From Streptomyces yangpuensis (lineage in GTDB: Bacteria; Actinomycetota; Actinomycetes; Streptomycetales; Streptomycetaceae): a stretch of DNA of 41,247 bases. Positions 1 through 9,700 of this stretch are shown one piece after another. Position 1 is the stretch's first letter. Every line of letters starts with the position of its first letter. Location of the stretch: assembly GCF_001005295.1 (NCBI RefSeq), contig NZ_LBMK01000002.1, positions 698,470 to 739,716 on the forward strand. The letters run 5' to 3'. The position numbers and the translations under genes are program-made. Below the pieces are notes generated by a model. It made no database searches, had not been told where the DNA came from, and saw only the letters and a list, made by a program, of their open reading frames with translations.

Positions 1-515
1 CCCGCCCCGGCGGGACCGGGACCCCGTACGCCGACTGGCTCCTCGCCGTCTTCGAGCGCTGGTGGCACGACGGACGGCACCGCACCCGCATCCGGCTCTT
101 CGAGGAGATCATCGCCCTGCTGCTCGGCCTGCCCGCCACCACCGAGACCCTCGGGCTCGCGCCCGCCGCCACCGCCGTCATCGAGACCGACGGCTCCATC
201 GAACAGGCCGATTCGCTGAAATCCGCGTACGAGGGGGCCGCCACCACCGGCATGGCCCTCGACACCCACAGCTTCGACCAGCTCCTCGACCACCCCGGGT
301 TCGCGGCCCGCCAGCTCGGCCGGGACGCGCTCGCCGCCGTATGCCGCTCCTGCGAACTCGTCGAGGTGTGCGGCGGCGGCCACTACCCGCACCGCTACCG
401 GGCCGGCGAGGGCTTCCGGCAGCCGTCCGTCTACTGCGCCGACCTCCAGGTACTGATCCGGCACATCGCCACCGCCGTACAGCGCGCCGCCCGCCCCCCG
501 GCGGCCGCCTCATGA
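1..515 (+). CDS. fxsB: Radical SAM/SPASM protein FxsB, C-terminal part (5'-truncated by window edge)
   Basis: The reading frame is open from base 3 to the TGA at 513-515. The visible 170 residues match the C-terminus of FxsB, the radical SAM enzyme of the FxSxx-COOH peptide system, which is thought to crosslink side chains of a small precursor peptide. Seen directly: a YADWLLAVFERWW segment, VIETDGSIEQ, and a SPASM-type cysteine cluster (CRSCELVEVCGGGHYPHRYR, then VYCADL) that would hold an auxiliary Fe-S cluster. The radical SAM CxxxCxxC core and the precursor gene lie upstream, outside the window. The stop overlaps the ATG of the next gene (ATGA, 512-515), so the two are probably translationally coupled. 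This is the form of FxsB without a fused HExxH domain, because that domain is the separate next gene. Confidence 0.85.
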   Translation, partial: RPGGTGTPYADWLLAVFERWWHDGRHRTRIRLFEEIIALLLGLPATTETLGLAPAATAVIETDGSIEQADSLKSAYEGAATTGMALDTHSFDQLLDHPGFAARQLGRDALAAVCRSCELVEVCGGGHYPHRYRAGEGFRQPSVYCADLQVLIRHIATAVQRAARPPAAAS

Positions 516-1768
516 CCGCCGCCCTCGCCGCCTTCACGGTGTCCACCGACACCCTGCGCGCCCTCGCCTCCGCCGAGCCCTCCCCGGAAGGCACGCGCCT
601 GGTGCGCGACGTACGCCGCTCCAAGCGGCTCGTCCTGCTCCGCGCCGTCCTCGACGCGGCGCCCTGCGGCCGGTCCGGCCGGACCGCCGACCACTGGGCC
701 CTGCTGGAGGAGGCCGAACGCCGCGACCCGGACGCCGTACGCGACGTACTCCACTACCCGGCCACCGGAGTCTGGGCCGAGGAGACCCTGCGCCGGCTGC
801 ACGCCCCCTACGGCCCGCCCGCGGACCTCGCCCACCTCGGCGCCCTCGCCGCGGCCGCCGCCCTGCGCGCCGGGATCCCCTTCACGCACACCCTGCGGCC
901 CGTGCACGGCCGCCTCGTCCTGCCCACCCTCGGCCTGCTGCGCCCGGACCGCCCGGGTCCGCTCGTCCTCACCCAGCGGTCCTGGGACCCCGAGGACCCC
1001 GGCACGCTGCCCCTGCACGCCCTGCCCGGGGGCCGCACCGCCCTCGACGACCTCGACCCCTACAGGGCCCCCGGCCCCGCCCAGCCCGCCCCCCTGCGCC
1101 CGGCCCGCCGCCTCACACCCAAGGGCCACAAACGGTGGGACACCCAGTGGTCGGGCGCCCTCACCCTGCTCGAGCGCTACGACACCGTACGGGCCGAGGA
1201 GACCGCGCAACTGCTGCGATCCCTCGTACCGCTGGCCGGCGGGTCCCGGTCCAGCGGCGCCACCCTCCCCGCGGCCGCCGGCTCCGTGCTGGCCCGCGCG
1301 CAGGCCCCGCCCGCGCTCGCCGCGACCCTCGTCCACGAGGTCCAGCACGGCAAACTGACCGCCCTCGCCGACGTCCTGACCCTGCACACCGCCGACGCCG
1401 TGCCCCGCCACTGGGCCCCCTGGCGCAGCGACCCACGCCCCCTGGAAGGGCTTCTGCACGGCGCCTACGCCCACCTGGCCCTGGCCGGGTACTGGCAGCG
1501 CGCCGCCCTCTACGGCGCCCGCGGCGCCTGGGCCCAGCACGCCCGGACCCGGGCCCAGGTCGCCGCCGTCCTGCCCGTCCTGCGGGCGCACGACCGACTG
1601 ACCTCCGCGGGCCGGGAGTTCACCGATGCGATGGCCGCCGCCGAACGGGCCATGGACGAGCTCCCGCCCCCCGGCGACCAGCACGCCGCCGCCCGCCGGG
1701 CCGTCGACCGCGAGCGCCGCGCCTGGTGCGAGGCGCACCCCGAACTCGCCCCGTTCGCACAGGTCTGA
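512..1768 (+). CDS. HExxH-type peptide beta-hydroxylase-like protein of the FxSxx-COOH cluster
   Basis: A 418-residue protein. The ATG at 512 overlaps the fxsB stop by 4 bp and begins MTAALAAFTVSTDTLRALA. A HEVQH motif (HExxH) lies near residue 275, followed by a His-rich stretch (LLHGAYAHLALAGYW) that could give the third metal ligand. Families of this kind beside FxsB used to be called 'HEXXH motif domain' proteins and are now regarded as metal- and 2-oxoglutarate-dependent peptide beta-hydroxylases. By inference it would hydroxylate the FxsB-modified precursor. The protein is cytoplasmic, with no signal peptide. It is followed after 64 bp by fxsT in the same orientation. The large antisense frames here are GC-rich shadows. 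The substrate cannot be seen in the window. Confidence 0.82.
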   Translation: MTAALAAFTVSTDTLRALASAEPSPEGTRLVRDVRRSKRLVLLRAVLDAAPCGRSGRTADHWALLEEAERRDPDAVRDVLHYPATGVWAEETLRRLHAPYGPPADLAHLGALAAAAALRAGIPFTHTLRPVHGRLVLPTLGLLRPDRPGPLVLTQRSWDPEDPGTLPLHALPGGRTALDDLDPYRAPGPAQPAPLRPARRLTPKGHKRWDTQWSGALTLLERYDTVRAEETAQLLRSLVPLAGGSRSSGATLPAAAGSVLARAQAPPALAATLVHEVQHGKLTALADVLTLHTADAVPRHWAPWRSDPRPLEGLLHGAYAHLALAGYWQRAALYGARGAWAQHARTRAQVAAVLPVLRAHDRLTSAGREFTDAMAAAERAMDELPPPGDQHAAARRAVDRERRAWCEAHPELAPFAQV

Positions 1769-1832
1769 CGGGCCGTCCGCTGCGGTACCTTTTCAGTCCC
1801 GTCCACTGCCCGCAGCCCAGGGAGACGGCCGC

Positions 1833-4800
1833 ATGACCACCGGTAGCAGGCAGGACCGCGAATCGGCGCAACAGCCCCAGCAGCCGCAACAGCCCCAGCA
1901 GCCCCCGCAGCCGCATCAGCCGCACCCTTCCCAACAGCTGCAGCAGGCCCAGGCACCCCAGCAGCCCCAGGCACCCCGGCCGGCTCAGGCGCCGCAGCGT
2001 TTCGTCATCAGCTTCGCCGGCTTCAACCGCCCCTGGGCCGTATGGATCGCCCACCGCCTGGAGGAACACGGCCACCGCGTCGCCCTCCAGCGCTGGGACC
2101 CGCAGAACAGTCCAGGCCTCACCCAGGCCCTCGACGACCTCGCCCGCTCCGGCAGCCGCGTCCTTCTCGTCCTCAGCGAGCGCTACTTCTCCGCCGGCAC
2201 TCACACCGACCAGGAGTGGAACACAGCCCTGCGCGCCGTCACGGACGACCACCCGGACCGGTTCGCCGCCGTCTGCCTCACCGACGCACCCCTGCCCAGC
2301 GCCGTCGCCGTCCTGGAGAAGACCGACCTGTGGGGCCTGGACGCGTACGAGGCCGAATACCGCGTGCTGCGCCGCCTCGAACTGCCCACCGAGCGCATCG
2401 GCACCGAGACCGGCCGCCGGGGCCCCCGCTTCCCCAACGACCCGCCCGAGATCTGGGGCCGCGTCCCCCGCCGCAACCCCCGCTTCACCGGCCGCAACGA
2501 CGTCATCGGCACCCTGCGCCAGGCCCTCGCCGAAGCCCCGCCGGGCGCGTCCACCGTCACCCTTCTCGGCCTCTCCGGCGTCGGCAAGACACAGGTCGCC
2601 ACCGAATACGCCTACCGCTTCGCCTCCGAGTACGACGTCGTGTGGTGGGTCCCCGCCGAGGACCGGCCCACCCTGCGCGAACGTCTCGCCGACCTCGCCC
2701 CCGCCCTCGGCCTCCCGCGCGGCGCCGGCAGCTACGGCGAGCAGATCCGGGCCGTCCTCGAAGCGCTGCGCCGCGGCACCCCGTACAGCCGGTGGCTGAT
2801 GGTCTTCGACGGCTGCGACAACCCCGACGACCTCATCGACCTGCTGCCCTCCGGCGGCGCCGGCGACGTCATCATCACCTCCCGCAACCGCGAATGGGCC
2901 GCCCGGCACACCAGCCTCGTCGAGGTCCCCCTCTACGCCCGCCCCGAGTCCATCACCTTCATCCGCCGCCGCGCGCTGCGCCTCACTGCCGACGAGGCCG
3001 ACCAGCTCGCCGAGGCCCTGGAGGACTACCCTCTCGCCCTCGACCAGACCGCCGGCTGGCTCGCGGACTCACCCCTGCCCGTCGGCGACTACCTGGCCCT
3101 GCTCCAGCGCCGCATGGACTCCCGCGAGGCCGTCACCCTCTCCGAGGACTACCCGCTGCCCTTCCCCACGGCCCTCGCCATACTCCTCAACAACGTCCGG
3201 GAGAACTTCCCCGACGCCCTCGCCCTGCTGCGGCTGTTCGTCTTCTTCGCACCCGGCCCGGTTCCGCTGCGCCTGCTGCGCGAATTCCCCGCCGACGACG
3301 TACCCGAACAGCTCGCCGGCCTCATCAACGACCAGATCCGCTGGAACGCCGCCCTCAACAAACTCGTCCAGTTCTCCGTCGTACGGCTGGAGTACTCCGA
3401 CCTCCCCGTGGAGGAGGGCGGCGGCGGGCTGGAAACCGTACAACTGCACCGCATGGTCCACGGCATCGTCCGCGAGGACCTCTCCGAGAACGAGGCCGAA
3501 CCCCTGGCCCGCGCCGTCCGCCAGGTCCTCGCCGCCGCCGACCCCGGCCGGCCCTCCGACTCCCGGCTCTGGCCCCGCTACGCCGAACTCGTACCGCACC
3601 TGGCCCCCTCCGGGGTCATCACCAGCAGCAACCCGCGGATCCAGAACTTCCTGCTGCACTGCCTGCGCTACCTGATCCTCGCGGGGGAGTACCGCTCCTG
3701 TCTGCGGCTGTGCGAGGAGACCGACCAGATCTGGCGGGCCAGGCTCGGCGAGGACCACCCCAAGGTCCGCGAGCTCAGCTACCAGTACGGCAACTCCCTG
3801 CGCAACCTCGGCCTGTTCCGCCGCGCCGAGATCCTCACCCGGTCGGTCGCCGACCGCATCACCGGGGAACGCGGCGACCAGGACCTGGAGAGCCTGCGCG
3901 CCACCAGCGCCTACGGCGGCGTCCTGCTGTGCATCGCCAAGTTCGAACCGGCCCGCGAGATCTTCGAGCACTGCCTGGCCACCTACCGCGAGCTCCTCGG
4001 CGAGGACGACTCCATCACCCTCGACGCCCAGAACAACCTCGCCGCCACCTACCGGCTGCTCGGCCGCTACCAGGACGCCTACGACCTCGACCTGGACACC
4101 CTGCGCCGCCGCGAACGGGTCCTGATGCCCCTGCACATCTCCACCCTCGCCTCCGGCATCGCCTGCGCCATGGGCCTGCGGCTCATGGGCCGCTACCGGG
4201 AGGCCCAGACCCGGCAGGAGCAGGGCGTCAAGCTCAACACCCAGGTGCTCGGGCTCGGCCACCCCCAGACCCTGCGCGCCGAGCACAACCTCGGCCTGTG
4301 CCTGCGCCGCTCCGGCGACATCCCGGGCGCGGGCCTGCGGCTGCGGACCGTCTGGGAGCGGGCGACGCGGGTCTTCGGCGTGGACTACCCCTGGACGCTG
4401 ATGGTCGCCTCCGACTACGCCACGTACCTCAGGGAGTACGGGGACATCGGCGAGGCCCGCCGGATCTCCGAGGACGTCGTCCGCGGCTACCAGTCACAGC
4501 TCGGCCTCGCCCACCCGTACAGCATCGGCACCGTCGGCAACCTCGGCCTGGTCCTGCGGGCGCAGGGCGAACGGGTCGAGGGCCTCTCCCTCGCGGAGCA
4601 GGCACTGGTGGGCATGCGCGGCGCCCTCGGCGGCCGGCACCCCTGGACGCTGGGCTGCGCCCTCAACGCCACCGGACACCGCAACATCACCGGGCGGCTG
4701 GAGGACGCGCTGGACCTGAGCCGGGAGACCCTGCGCACCGCCGAACGCGTCCTGGGCCCGGACCACCCGATGACGCTGAGCGCCCAGATCGCCCTGGCGG

Positions 4801-4955
4801 CGGACCTGCGGTCGGTACGGGAGGACACGGAGGCGGGCAAACACGAGGACGCGGGCATCAAGGGCCTGACCCGCACCCTGGGCCCCCAGCACGTCCACAC
4901 GGTCTCGGCCAAACAACGGGCAAGGCCGTACTGGGACTTCGAACCCCAGCCGTAG
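1833..4955 (+). CDS. fxsT: FxSxx-COOH system TIR/NB-ARC/tetratricopeptide protein FxsT
   Basis: A 1040-residue protein. ATG 1833 follows a GGGAGACGG ribosome site. Domain order: a Gln/Pro-rich low-complexity head (about residues 12-50); a TIR-like domain (about 55-190; RFVISFAGFNRPW, then LLVLSERYF and DQEW, whose Glu sits where TIR NADases keep theirs); an NB-ARC ATPase with Walker A GLSGVGKT near 245 and LMVFDGCDN as Walker B-like; and a long C-terminal array of TPR repeats with recurring Y-x-LG-xDHP-T motifs. This is the layout of bacterial NLR-like STAND proteins. It is the usual partner of FxsB and the HExxH enzyme. Its role is unproven; sensing or signalling linked to the modified peptide is inference. 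No terminator is evident after it. Confidence 0.85.
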   Translation: MTTGSRQDRESAQQPQQPQQPQQPPQPHQPHPSQQLQQAQAPQQPQAPRPAQAPQRFVISFAGFNRPWAVWIAHRLEEHGHRVALQRWDPQNSPGLTQALDDLARSGSRVLLVLSERYFSAGTHTDQEWNTALRAVTDDHPDRFAAVCLTDAPLPSAVAVLEKTDLWGLDAYEAEYRVLRRLELPTERIGTETGRRGPRFPNDPPEIWGRVPRRNPRFTGRNDVIGTLRQALAEAPPGASTVTLLGLSGVGKTQVATEYAYRFASEYDVVWWVPAEDRPTLRERLADLAPALGLPRGAGSYGEQIRAVLEALRRGTPYSRWLMVFDGCDNPDDLIDLLPSGGAGDVIITSRNREWAARHTSLVEVPLYARPESITFIRRRALRLTADEADQLAEALEDYPLALDQTAGWLADSPLPVGDYLALLQRRMDSREAVTLSEDYPLPFPTALAILLNNVRENFPDALALLRLFVFFAPGPVPLRLLREFPADDVPEQLAGLINDQIRWNAALNKLVQFSVVRLEYSDLPVEEGGGGLETVQLHRMVHGIVREDLSENEAEPLARAVRQVLAAADPGRPSDSRLWPRYAELVPHLAPSGVITSSNPRIQNFLLHCLRYLILAGEYRSCLRLCEETDQIWRARLGEDHPKVRELSYQYGNSLRNLGLFRRAEILTRSVADRITGERGDQDLESLRATSAYGGVLLCIAKFEPAREIFEHCLATYRELLGEDDSITLDAQNNLAATYRLLGRYQDAYDLDLDTLRRRERVLMPLHISTLASGIACAMGLRLMGRYREAQTRQEQGVKLNTQVLGLGHPQTLRAEHNLGLCLRRSGDIPGAGLRLRTVWERATRVFGVDYPWTLMVASDYATYLREYGDIGEARRISEDVVRGYQSQLGLAHPYSIGTVGNLGLVLRAQGERVEGLSLAEQALVGMRGALGGRHPWTLGCALNATGHRNITGRLEDALDLSRETLRTAERVLGPDHPMTLSAQIALAADLRSVREDTEAGKHEDAGIKGLTRTLGPQHVHTVSAKQRARPYWDFEPQP

Positions 4956-5057
4956 GGCGCTGTGTGTACGGGCGTACGCGGGCGCCGCGCTCCTGGCCGT
5001 GCCGGTCCCGCCAGGGCGCCTTCGTTCGCGGTGGTTCCCCGACGACACGCTCACTGA

Positions 5058-5085
5058 AATGATAGGAAGCGGGTATCATTGAAGC
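5058..5085 (+). promoter_or_regulatory. Palindromic operator/promoter of the Fic gene
   Basis: Perfect 7-bp inverted repeat AATGATA (5058-5064) and TATCATT (5074-5080) with a 9-bp spacer. The right arm contains a -10-like TATCAT (5074-5079) that ends 6 nt before the ATG at 5086. No Shine-Dalgarno lies at normal spacing, which points to a leaderless transcript starting at the A of the ATG. The Fic protein has a winged-helix C-terminus, so self-repression at this palindrome is plausible but inferred. Confidence 0.5.
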
Positions 5086-6225
5086 ATGTTGTATGAGACG
5101 CCGGCCCTTGATTCCCTCGACCTCCGGATCCTGGAAGAGGTGGACGGCCTGCGTGAGCGCCTGCGTGACGCGGTGCAGCAGGCGCCGATGAAGTGGACCC
5201 AGGACCTTCGCAAGGCACTCACCGCGAGCGCGATCGCGGCATCGAACACCATCGAGGGCTATCGGGTCGACGCGAAGGACGTCGCGGACCTGATGGACGG
5301 AGAGCGCGAGGTGGACGCGAGCGAGGAGAACAAGGCAGAGACCCTCGCCTACCAGCAGGCGATGACCTACATCCAGTCGCTTCACGACGTCGAGGACTTC
5401 CGGTACAACAAGGAACTGCTGAACGCCCTGCACTGGATGCTCCAAGGCCAGCACCACCCGCTGCGCACGGCCGGGCAGTGGCGCAAGACCTCCATCCGGA
5501 TCACTGCACCAGGGGACGAGCTCGCCACCGACTACGACGGCCCCGACCACGAACTCGTGCCGGGGCTGATGGCCGAGCTGGTGGACTGGCTCAACGAGGG
5601 TGACACCGGGGCGCATGTCCTGATCCGGGCTGCGATGGCTCATCTGAACCTCGTGAAGATCCACCCTTGGTCCGACGGGAACGGTCGCATGTCCCGGTCT
5701 CTGCAGACTCTGCTGATCGCCCGTGGCGGCGTCCTGGCGCCGGAATTCTCCTCGATCGAGGAGTGGCTGGGGATGCCCGGCAACACCTGGGAGTACTACA
5801 AGGTGCTGCGAGAGGTCGGCGGGCCCGTGTACTCGCCCGAGCGCGACACCCTGCCTTGGATCAAGTTCAACCTGCGCGCCTACCACGAGCAGGCGCAGCG
5901 GGTGCAGCATCGGGTCGACCGTTCGAACCGGGTCTGGATCGAGCTGATGGAGCATGCCGAGACACATGGAATCAGCGAGCGGCAGGTCACTGCCCTGCAC
6001 GAGGTGGCCATGGTGAACCGGGTACGGCGCTCACGGTACGAGCGGCAGGAGGCGATCAACACGCAGCAGGCGACCCGGGACCTGCAGTCGCTGACGAAGG
6101 CGGGCGTGCTGACCGCGGTAGGGCAGACCAAAGGCCGCCACTACATCGCCGGCCCGCAGTTCCCGCAGAACGTCATCGCGACAGCCCGCCGACCGCACCG
6201 CATCATCAACCCATACGGCGGCTAG
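5086..6225 (+). CDS. Fic family protein (putative AMPylator) with C-terminal winged helix
   Basis: A 379-residue protein. Fic enzymes transfer AMP, or sometimes other groups, to hydroxyl side chains of target proteins. The active-site loop HPWSDGNGRMSR starts at His193 and matches HxFxDGNGRxxR. An N-terminal SNTIEG (residues 53-58) matches the (S/T)xxxE(G/N) inhibitory motif, making this a class II Fic that can hold itself inactive. The C-terminal 90 residues (ISERQVTALHEVAMVNR...ATRDLQSLTKAGVLTAVGQTKGRHY) read as a winged-helix DNA-binding domain. No antitoxin gene adjoins it, in line with the built-in inhibitor. G+C is lower than in fxsT and kgd on either side, suggesting a separate acquisition. 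Its target is unknown. Confidence 0.9.
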   Translation: MLYETPALDSLDLRILEEVDGLRERLRDAVQQAPMKWTQDLRKALTASAIAASNTIEGYRVDAKDVADLMDGEREVDASEENKAETLAYQQAMTYIQSLHDVEDFRYNKELLNALHWMLQGQHHPLRTAGQWRKTSIRITAPGDELATDYDGPDHELVPGLMAELVDWLNEGDTGAHVLIRAAMAHLNLVKIHPWSDGNGRMSRSLQTLLIARGGVLAPEFSSIEEWLGMPGNTWEYYKVLREVGGPVYSPERDTLPWIKFNLRAYHEQAQRVQHRVDRSNRVWIELMEHAETHGISERQVTALHEVAMVNRVRRSRYERQEAINTQQATRDLQSLTKAGVLTAVGQTKGRHYIAGPQFPQNVIATARRPHRIINPYGG

Positions 6226-6723
6226 GGCCGAACCCGAAATCGCTACGCGCTTCTCCGTCAGCGAGCAAGGCAGCGAGGTCGAACTCGTGTGTCATGCCGA
6301 GACGATATCCGCCTGGCTCAGGTCGGTTGCGGTGCCGACGGGATTCGAACCCGCGGACAGGTGGGAGCAGGTCCGCTCCGTCCCCGTCAGTCGCCGTGGA
6401 AGGGACCTCCGCCACGTCGATCGCAATGGGCCGCTCTGCCACGGCACTTCAACCTGCGGAAGTGCGCACCCCCGCTTCGCCTCAGGGTAGAGAAGCCGCT
6501 GTATGCGGGCGAATCCTTTTCCGTTGCACCGGCCCGTTGATACGAGCCCCGAACAAGAGCCGGACGCGGTCAGGACGAAGCGCGTAGCGATTCGAGGCGC
6601 CCCGGCCGCCCTTGTCGGGCCGGCCCGACACGGAGAGACGACGGGAGTAACGGGAAACCCATAGCACGTCACTGACTACCGGCCCAGCGGATCCAGCCCC
6701 CCGTAGCCCGCTTCCCGCATGGC
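6226..6723. other. Non-protein stretch between the Fic gene and the kgd terminator
   Basis: About 500 bp with no credible protein gene; the short frames here have no recognisable motif or ribosome site. It holds the tRNA-like sequence described separately (6331-6448). I see no clear promoter and no insertion-sequence ends in the rest. Confidence 0.5.
6331..6448 (-). other. tRNA-like sequence, probably degenerate tRNA or tRNA mimic
   Basis: On the minus strand the 3' end has a complete T-arm (GCGGG-TTCGAAT-CCCGT), then CGGCACC, which pairs with GTGCCG near the 5' end (6 bp, with an A-C mismatch at the terminal pair). The 5' part resembles a class II D-arm (GCA-GAGCGGCCCAT-TGC, conserved GG present). 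The middle does not form a normal anticodon arm, and about 50 nt replace the variable arm, including a GGAGC/GCTCC hairpin. At 118 nt it is too long for a tRNA, and no CCA is encoded. It may be a decayed tRNA-Ser/Leu-type gene, an old integration site, or a tRNA mimic. Confidence 0.4.
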
Positions 6724-6762
6724 CGGAAGGCCCGGACCCCACCGTGGGGTCCGGGCCTTCCG
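6724..6762 (-). terminator. Terminator of kgd
   Basis: Perfect 18-bp stem (6724-6741 with 6745-6762) around a CCG loop, starting 22 bp beyond the kgd stop codon. There is no U-run, as is usual in Streptomyces. Confidence 0.85.
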
Positions 6763-6784
6763 TGTGCTGCTGGTGCTGCGAGGG

Positions 6785-9700
6785 TTACGCCTCGAAGACC
6801 TCGTCCAGGAGGAGCTGCTGCTCCGCCTGGTGGCGCTTCGCGGAGCCCACCGCCGGGGACGAGCCGTGCGGGCGCGAGATGCGCCGCAGGCGCTCGCCCG
6901 CCGGGACGTCCGCGCCGACCGCCAGGTCGAGGTGGTCGATCAGGTTCAGCGCGATGAACGGCCACGCACCCTGGTTCGCCGGCTCCTCCTGGGCCCAGAT
7001 GTACTTCGCCGCGTTCGGGAACTTGGCGATCTCGGCCTGGAGCTCCGCACCCGGGAGCGGGTACAGGCGCTCGATGCGGATGATCGCGGTGTCCGTGATG
7101 CCGCGCTTCTCGCGCTCGGCCTCCAGGTCGTAGTAGACCTTGCCGGCGCAGAAGACGACCTTGCGGACCGCGTTCGCGTCCACCGTGGTGTCACCGATGA
7201 CCGGACGGAACGAACCGCTCGTGAACTCCTCCGCCTTCGACGCCGCCGCCTTCAGACGCAGCATCGACTTCGGCGTGAAGACGACCAGCGGCTTGTGGTG
7301 CGGGTTGTGGACCTGCCAGCGCAGGAGGTGGAAGTAGTTCGACGGGAGCGTGGGCATGGCCACCGTCATGTTGTTCTGCGCGCACAGCTGGAGGAAGCGC
7401 TCCGGGCGGGCGGACGAGTGGTCCGGGCCCTGGCCCTCGTAGCCGTGGGGGAGGAGCAGGGTGACGCCGGAGGTCTGGCCCCACTTCTGCTCGGCGGAGG
7501 AGATGAACTCGTCGACGACGGTCTGGGCGCCGTTGACGAAGTCACCGAACTGGGCCTCCCAGAGGACCAGCGCGTCCGGACGGGCCAGCGAGTAGCCGTA
7601 CTCGAAGCCCATGGCCGCGTACTCGGAGAGCAGCGAGTCGTAGACGTTGTAGCGGGCCTGGTCGTCCGACAGGTACAGCAGCGGGGTGTAGTCCTCGCCG
7701 GTCTCCCGGTCGATGAGGACCGCGTGGCGCTGGCCGAAGGTGCCGCGGCGGGAGTCCTGGCCGGACAGCCGGACCGGGGTGCCCTCCATCAGCAGCGAGC
7801 CGAAGGCGAGGGTCTCGCCCATGCCCCAGTCGATGGTGCCCTCGTCGATCATCGCCGCGCGGCGCTGCAGCTGCGGCAGCAGACGCGGGTGGACGGTGAC
7901 GCCCTCGGGGATGTTGACCTGGGACTCGGCGATCCGCTTGACGACGTCCTGGGAGATCGCGGTGTTCACCGCGGCCGGGAAGTCGGCCTGGTCGGGCGCA
8001 GGCGCCGCGGAGACCGCGGGCTGCGTGGCGGCCTCGCGGACCTCCGCGAAGACCTTCTCCAGCTGGCCCTGGAAGTCCTGGAGCGCCTGCTCGGCCTCTT
8101 CCAGGGTGATGTCGCCGCGACCGATGAGGGACTCGGTGTACAGCTTGCGCACCGAGCGCTTCTTGTCGATCAGGTCATACATCAGGGGCTGCGTGAAGGC
8201 CGGGTTGTCGGACTCGTTGTGGCCGCGGCGGCGGTAGCAGATGAGGTCGATGACCACGTCCTTGTTGAACGCCTGGCGGAACTCGAAGGCCAGACGGGCA
8301 ACGCGCACGACCGCTTCCGGGTCGTCGCCGTTCACGTGGAAGATCGGCGCCTCGATCATGCGGGCCACGTCGGTCGCGTACATCGAGGAACGCGAGGACT
8401 CCGGGGCGGCGGTGAAGCCGACCTGGTTGTTGATGACCACGTGCACGGTGCCGCCGGTGCGGTAGCCGCGCAGCTGCGACATGTTCAGCGTCTCGGCGAC
8501 GACGCCCTGGCCGGCGAAGGCCGCGTCGCCGTGGAGCGCGAGCGGGAGGACCGTGAAGTCCGTGCCGCCCTTGTTGATGACGTCCTGCTTGGCGCGGGCG
8601 ACACCCTCCAGGACCGGGTCGACCGCCTCCAGGTGGGAGGGGTTCGCGACGAGCGAGACCTTGATCTGCTCGCCGTCGAGGCCGGTGAAGGTGCCCTCGG
8701 CGCCCAGGTGGTACTTGACGTCGCCGGAGCCGTGCATGGACTTCGGGTCGAGGTTGCCCTCGAACTCGCGGAAGATCTGCGCGTAGGACTTGCCGACGAT
8801 GTTCGCCAGGACGTTCAGGCGGCCGCGGTGGGCCATGCCGATGACGACCTCTTCGAGGCGGGCCTCGGCGGCCGAGTCGATGACGGCGTCGAGCAGCGGG
8901 ATGACGGACTCGCCGCCCTCCAGGGAGAAGCGCTTCTGGCCGACGTACTTCGTCTGCAGGAAGGTCTCGAAGGCCTCCGCCGCGTTCAGGCGGCGCAGGA
9001 TGCGCAGCTGCTCCTCGCGCTCCGGCTTGGTGTGCGGGCGCTCGATGCGGTCCTGGATCCAGCGGCGCTGCTTGGGGTCCTGGATGTGCATGAACTCGAC
9101 GCCGGTGGTGCGGCAGTACGAGTCGCGCAGCACGCCGAGGATGTCGCGCAGCTTCATCATCGACTTGCCGGAGAAGCCGCCGACGGCGAACTCGCGCTCC
9201 AGGTCCCACAGGGTGAGGCCGTGCTCGGTGATGTCGAGGTCGGGGTGCTTGCGCTGCTTGTACTCCAGCGGGTCGGTGTCGGCCATGACGTGGCCGCGGA
9301 CCCGGTAGGAGTGGATCAGCTCGAAGACGCGGGCGGCCTTCGTGACGTCGTCGTCGTGGCTGGCGTCGATGTCGCGGTTCCAGCGGACCGGCTCGTACGG
9401 GATGCGCAGCGACTCGAAGACGGAGTCGTAGAAGTCGTTCTCGCCGAGCAGCAGGTTCGCGACGATGCGCAGGAACTCGCCGGAGGCCGCGCCCTGGATG
9501 ACCCGGTGGTCGTAGGTCGAGGTCAGGGTCATGACCTTGGAGATGCCCAGCTTGTTCAGGGTGTCCTGCGAGGTGCCCTGGAACTCGGCGGGGTAGTCCA
9601 TGGAGCCGACGCCCATGATGACCGACTGTCCGGGCATCAGGCGGGGCACGGAGTGGACGGTGCCCAGGCCGCCGGGGTTGGTGAGGGAGCAGGTCACGCC

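Noticed and set aside
6331..6448. Selenocysteine tRNA or tmRNA
   Set aside because: No UCA anticodon, no 8-bp acceptor, no tmRNA start signature or tag reading frame.
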